Source: CAYNSB01 sp964399625 (GTDB lineage: Bacteria; Planctomycetota; Phycisphaerae; Phycisphaerales; UBA1924). Taken from it: a stretch of 27,030 bases of DNA. Position numbers and translations under genes: made by a program. The DNA lies in the NCBI GenBank assembly GCA_964399625.1, contig CAYNSB010000044.1, positions 1 through 27,030 of the forward strand, given 5' to 3'. Below are positions 24,566-27,030 of the stretch, in pieces (position 1 is the stretch's first letter; each line of letters begins with the position of its first letter). The notes below the pieces were generated by a model, which had not been told where the DNA came from, searched no databases, and saw nothing but the letters and a program-made list of their open reading frames with translations.

Positions 24566-25153
24566 TCATTCCTTGGGCTTGACGGCGACCATCGCGGGGC
24601 GGATGAGACGCTCGTCCATTGCGTACCCGGGCTGGAGCGTGCGCACGACGTTGCCGGGCGCGATGCCCTCGGCGGCCTCCTGCATGACGGCCTGGTGCTT
24701 CTGCGGGTCGAACTCGGAGTTGGGCGCGGGGTTGACAAGGGCGACGCCGTGGCTCGTGAGCACGCGCATGAGCTCGTCGCGGATGACCTGCACACCCAGG
24801 ACGACCTGCGCCGCGGTCGCCTTCTCCGTGTCCACGCCCAGCGCGAGATCGAAATGGTCGAGGACGGTGAGGATGTTGAGGACCACACCGCGGATGCCCT
24901 GGGCCTTGGCCTCGCGCTCGTTGGTCGTGGCCCGGCGCTGGGAGTTCTGGTAGTCCGCGAGCGTGCGGATGTACTTGTCCTGGAAGTGGTCGCGGTCGCG
25001 CTGCAGTTCCTCGACCTTCTTGAGGAGGTCCTCGATCTGGCCCGCGGCCTCGAAGTCCGCGTTGGCATCGCTGCCCGATCCGCCGGTTCCCTCAGCGCCG
25101 CCGGCGTCGCCGGGCAAATCGGAATCGGGCTTGTCCTTGCGTGAGCCGAACAT
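24566..25153 (-). CDS. grpE: Nucleotide exchange factor GrpE
   Basis: Releases ADP from DnaK. The 195-residue protein has an acidic/Gly-rich disordered N-terminus (to about residue 35), a long coiled-coil helix with LLKKVEELQRDRDHFQDKYI and TLADYQNSQRRATTNEREA, and the GrpE beta-domain with GVALVNPAPNSEFDPQKHQA and the terminal GYAMDERLIRPAMVAV. ATG 25151-25153 is chosen because GGAGGAG lies six bases before it; in-frame ATGs at 25168 and 25180 would add 5 or 9 residues. The gene lies 72 bp after dnaJ; dnaK is not in the window. Confidence 0.95.
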   Translation of the reverse strand: MFGSRKDKPDSDLPGDAGGAEGTGGSGSDANADFEAAGQIEDLLKKVEELQRDRDHFQDKYIRTLADYQNSQRRATTNEREAKAQGIRGVVLNILTVLDHFDLALGVDTEKATAAQVVLGVQVIRDELMRVLTSHGVALVNPAPNSEFDPQKHQAVMQEAAEGIAPGNVVRTLQPGYAMDERLIRPAMVAVKPKE

Positions 25154-25159
25154 GACGGG

Positions 25160-25166
25160 CTCCTCC
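25160..25166 (-). promoter_or_regulatory. Shine-Dalgarno sequence deciding the grpE start
   Basis: GGAGGAG on the minus strand is followed after six bases by ATG 25153. This favours MFGSRKDK as the N-terminus over upstream Met codons. Confidence 0.7.
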
Positions 25167-25225
25167 ATCACGTGATCCATCGTTCATCGCGCCGGGTCTG
25201 GCCCACAACTGGGCGTCGCGCCCGC

Positions 25226-26374
25226 TCATCCCCCGAGCCAGTCCTTCATTTTCTTCAGGAACCCCTGCGACTCGGGGAGCACGGACTGGTCCTCCGTGCC
25301 AGCGAACTCGCGGAGCAGTTGCTCCTGCTTCTTGCTCAACTTCTTGGGAATCTCGATCTTCACGCCGACGACCAGGTCGCCGCGACGCCCCGAGCGAAGA
25401 TTGGGCAGCCCCTGCCCATCGACACGGAAGAGCGAACCGTGCTGGGTGCCCGCGGGGATCTTCAGCGGCCTCTTGCCCTCGAGCGTGGGCACCTGCACCT
25501 CGGCGCCCAGCGCCGCCTGCGTGAAGGCGACGGGCATCTCCAGGAGGAGATGATCGCCCTCGCGCTGGAACATCTGGTGGTCCTTGACGCGGACGACCAC
25601 GTGCAGGTCGCCACGCAGCCCCTCGCCGTTGGGGCTGTGCTCGGGCGGTGGCGGCTCGCCCTCGCCCGCGATGCGCACGGCCTGACCACTCTGGACGCCG
25701 GGCGGAATCTTGACAGCGAGCTTGCGCGCCTTGGGGATGCGTCCCTTGCCGCGGCAGCCCTCGCAGAACTCGCGGACGATCTGCCCGCGCCCGCCGCACG
25801 CGGGGCACGCCGTGACCATGCGGAACATGCCGCCGAGCCCCGCCTGCTGCACTTTCCCCTGGCCACCGCACGTCTGGCACTTGACGGGCTTGGCGCCGGG
25901 CTTGGCGCCCGTGCCGGTGCACTTGTCGCAGACATCCAGGCGTGTGAACTCCACCTGGCGCTCGCAGCCCTTGAGCACGTCATCGAGCGTGAGGACGACC
26001 TCCGTCTCGAGGTCGTACCCGCGGGCCACGCCGCGGCGCCCCCCACCGCCGCCGCCGAACCCGCCCCCGCCGAAGATGTCCTCGAACATCGAGAAGATGT
26101 CCTGGACGTTCATGCGGGAGAAGTCGTGGGCCGCGGCCCCCTGGCCGCGCACGCCCTCGTGCCCGAACTGGTCGTAGCGCTGGCGCTTCTGCTGGTCGGC
26201 GAGGACCTCGTAGGCCTCGGCGCACTCCTTGAACTTCGCCTCCGCCTCGGCGTCGTTGGGGTTGCGGTCCGGGTGGTACTTCATCGCCAAGCGGCGATAG
26301 GCGCGCTTGATCTCCTCCGCGTCAGCGGTCTTCTCGACGCCCAGGATCTCGTAGTAGTCGCGGGTGGTGGGCAT
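25226..26374 (-). CDS. dnaJ: Chaperone DnaJ (type I Hsp40)
   Basis: Co-chaperone that stimulates DnaK ATPase and delivers clients. The 382-residue protein has all type I parts: J domain with HPD at 34-36, a Gly/Phe-rich linker (about 101-112), four CxxCxGxG-type zinc repeats (CDKCTGTG 149-156, CQTCGGQG 166-173, CPACGGRG 190-197, CEGCRGKG 204-211) and the C-terminal substrate-binding domains (GDLHVVVRVKDH onward). Its ATG at 26372-26374 follows a GAGGA at unusually short spacing and a hairpin at 26387-26414. It lies between groEL and grpE on the same strand. Confidence 0.97.
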   Translation of the reverse strand: MPTTRDYYEILGVEKTADAEEIKRAYRRLAMKYHPDRNPNDAEAEAKFKECAEAYEVLADQQKRQRYDQFGHEGVRGQGAAAHDFSRMNVQDIFSMFEDIFGGGGFGGGGGGRRGVARGYDLETEVVLTLDDVLKGCERQVEFTRLDVCDKCTGTGAKPGAKPVKCQTCGGQGKVQQAGLGGMFRMVTACPACGGRGQIVREFCEGCRGKGRIPKARKLAVKIPPGVQSGQAVRIAGEGEPPPPEHSPNGEGLRGDLHVVVRVKDHQMFQREGDHLLLEMPVAFTQAALGAEVQVPTLEGKRPLKIPAGTQHGSLFRVDGQGLPNLRSGRRGDLVVGVKIEIPKKLSKKQEQLLREFAGTEDQSVLPESQGFLKKMKDWLGG

Positions 26375-26386
26375 GGATCCTCAATT

Positions 26387-26414
26387 GGGCCCAACTGCTT
26401 CCACAGGTGGGCCC
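26387..26414 (-). promoter_or_regulatory. Hairpin in the dnaJ leader
   Basis: GGGCCCA (26387-26393) pairs with TGGGCCC (26408-26414); after one mismatch CTG pairs with CAG, leaving a loop of about six bases. On the minus strand it ends about four bases before the GAGGA of dnaJ. There is no T-run, so it is not a classic terminator. It could be an mRNA structure affecting processing or translation. Function is unproven. Confidence 0.4.
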
Positions 26415-26429
26415 GGAAAGACAAGTTGC

Positions 26430-26454
26430 TCGAAGCCGATCGGCTCAGCTTCGA
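26430..26454 (-). terminator. Possible weak terminator or processing hairpin after groEL
   Basis: TCGAAGC (26430-26436) is inverted as GCTTCGA (26448-26454), with an 11-base loop that itself contains much of a GCCGATCGGC palindrome. It begins seven bases after the groEL stop codon in the direction of transcription. There is no good T-run, so it may only be an attenuating or RNA-processing structure between groEL and dnaJ. Confidence 0.3.
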
Positions 26455-26461
26455 TCGAAAC

Positions 26462-27030
26462 TCAGACCACTGCCCCCTCCGCCGGCTCCGCCTCCTCCTT
26501 CAGGTCCGTGATCAGCACGTCCGTCGTGAGCATCAGGCCCGCGACGCTTGCCGCGTTGATCAGGGCCGTCTTGGCGACAAGCGCCGGGTCGATGATCCCG
26601 GCCTTGACGAGGTCCACGTACTCGCCGGTGGCGGCGTTGAATCCGTAGCTATCCCCGCCCTTGCCGCCCTCCTTCACCTTCTCGACGACGAGGTCGCCAT
26701 CGAACCCGGCGTTCTCGGCGATCTGCTTAGCGCAGCTCTCCACGGCGCGGGCGACGATGTCGAACCCGATCTTCTCATCGTCCTTGGCCTTCTTCGCGGC
26801 GCTCTTGATCGCGTCCTGCGTGCGGAGCAGCGCGACACCGCCGCCGGGGACGTACCCCTCCTTGGCCGCGGCGCGGGTGGCGTGCAGCGCGTCGTCCACG
26901 AGGTCCTTGGTGGACTTCATGGCGATCTCGGTCGCGCCGCCGACGCGGATGATCGCGACGCCGCCCGTGAGCTTGGCGAGGCGCTCCATGAGCTTCTCGC
27001 GGTCGTAGTCGCTGGTGGACTTGTCGTGCT
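26462..27030 (-). CDS. groEL: Chaperonin GroEL, C-terminal part (5' end outside window)
   Basis: 60-kDa chaperonin subunit that folds proteins in a double ring with GroES. About 188 C-terminal residues are present; the frame runs off the window end at 27030. Recognisable segments are TSDYDREKLMERLAKLTGGV, IRVGGATEIAMKSTKDLVDD, ALHATRAAAKEGYVPGGGVA and the terminal equatorial domain with SYGFNAATGEYVDLVKAGI, IDPALVAKTALINAASVAG and TTDVLITDLKEE. The tail is EEAEPAEGAVV, without the Gly-Gly-Met repeats of E. coli GroEL. Genomes of this kind may have more than one groEL, and the copy cannot be ranked from here. No groES is seen in the window. Confidence 0.97.
   Translation of the reverse strand, partial: HDKSTSDYDREKLMERLAKLTGGVAIIRVGGATEIAMKSTKDLVDDALHATRAAAKEGYVPGGGVALLRTQDAIKSAAKKAKDDEKIGFDIVARAVESCAKQIAENAGFDGDLVVEKVKEGGKGGDSYGFNAATGEYVDLVKAGIIDPALVAKTALINAASVAGLMLTTDVLITDLKEEAEPAEGAVV

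Overview
This is a GC-rich, gene-dense chromosomal window, most likely from a planctomycete of the class Phycisphaerae. The lineage call is an inference. It rests on the C-terminal tandem Cys/Asp motif (ANCDGST...LTAADFACFL, twice) of the secreted protein at 12320-14488, a sorting or anchoring-type tail I associate with Phycisphaerales, on the type III glutamine synthetase, and on many starts that lack a clear Shine-Dalgarno sequence. I see no insertion sequence, phage gene or CRISPR array. No gene-free stretch exceeds 300 bases; the largest gap is 12051-12319.

Layout. 1-2168: 3' part of a type III glutamine synthetase gene (cut by the window edge), a strong intrinsic terminator and a tRNA with a CAT anticodon that looks like tRNA-Ile2 rather than tRNA-Met. 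2203-7182, all minus strand: a tightly packed run ribH > nusB > ftsY > methyltransferase > FAD oxidoreductase > type III polyketide synthase. The last three form a small biosynthetic cassette with overlapping genes, placed 27 bp behind ftsY. A UbiA-like membrane prenyltransferase gene (7214-8176) diverges from ribH with only 31 bp between them. 8186-10402, minus strand: a lipoprotein, an RsbW/SpoIIAB-type kinase, a STAS antagonist and an MlaE-type permease.

10488-18041: guaA, a large secreted beta-strand-repeat protein, a GT87-like membrane glycosyltransferase overlapping sucC, a small zinc-ribbon protein on the minus strand and a DUF4345 membrane protein. 18058-20843, minus strand: a PA0069/Rv2578c-like radical SAM protein and an acyl-CoA/AMP ligase. 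20885-23775, plus strand: a secreted glycoside-hydrolase-like protein with an N-terminal carbohydrate-binding-like domain, then a secreted protein of unknown function. 23786-27030, minus strand: a chaperone run groEL (partial) > dnaJ > grpE > fmdB-like > acpS.

Most genes are housekeeping. The parts most worth a second look are the polyketide cassette appended to the ribH-nusB-ftsY run with a divergent UbiA-like gene beside it, the partner-switching genes next to an MlaE permease, and the secreted proteins.
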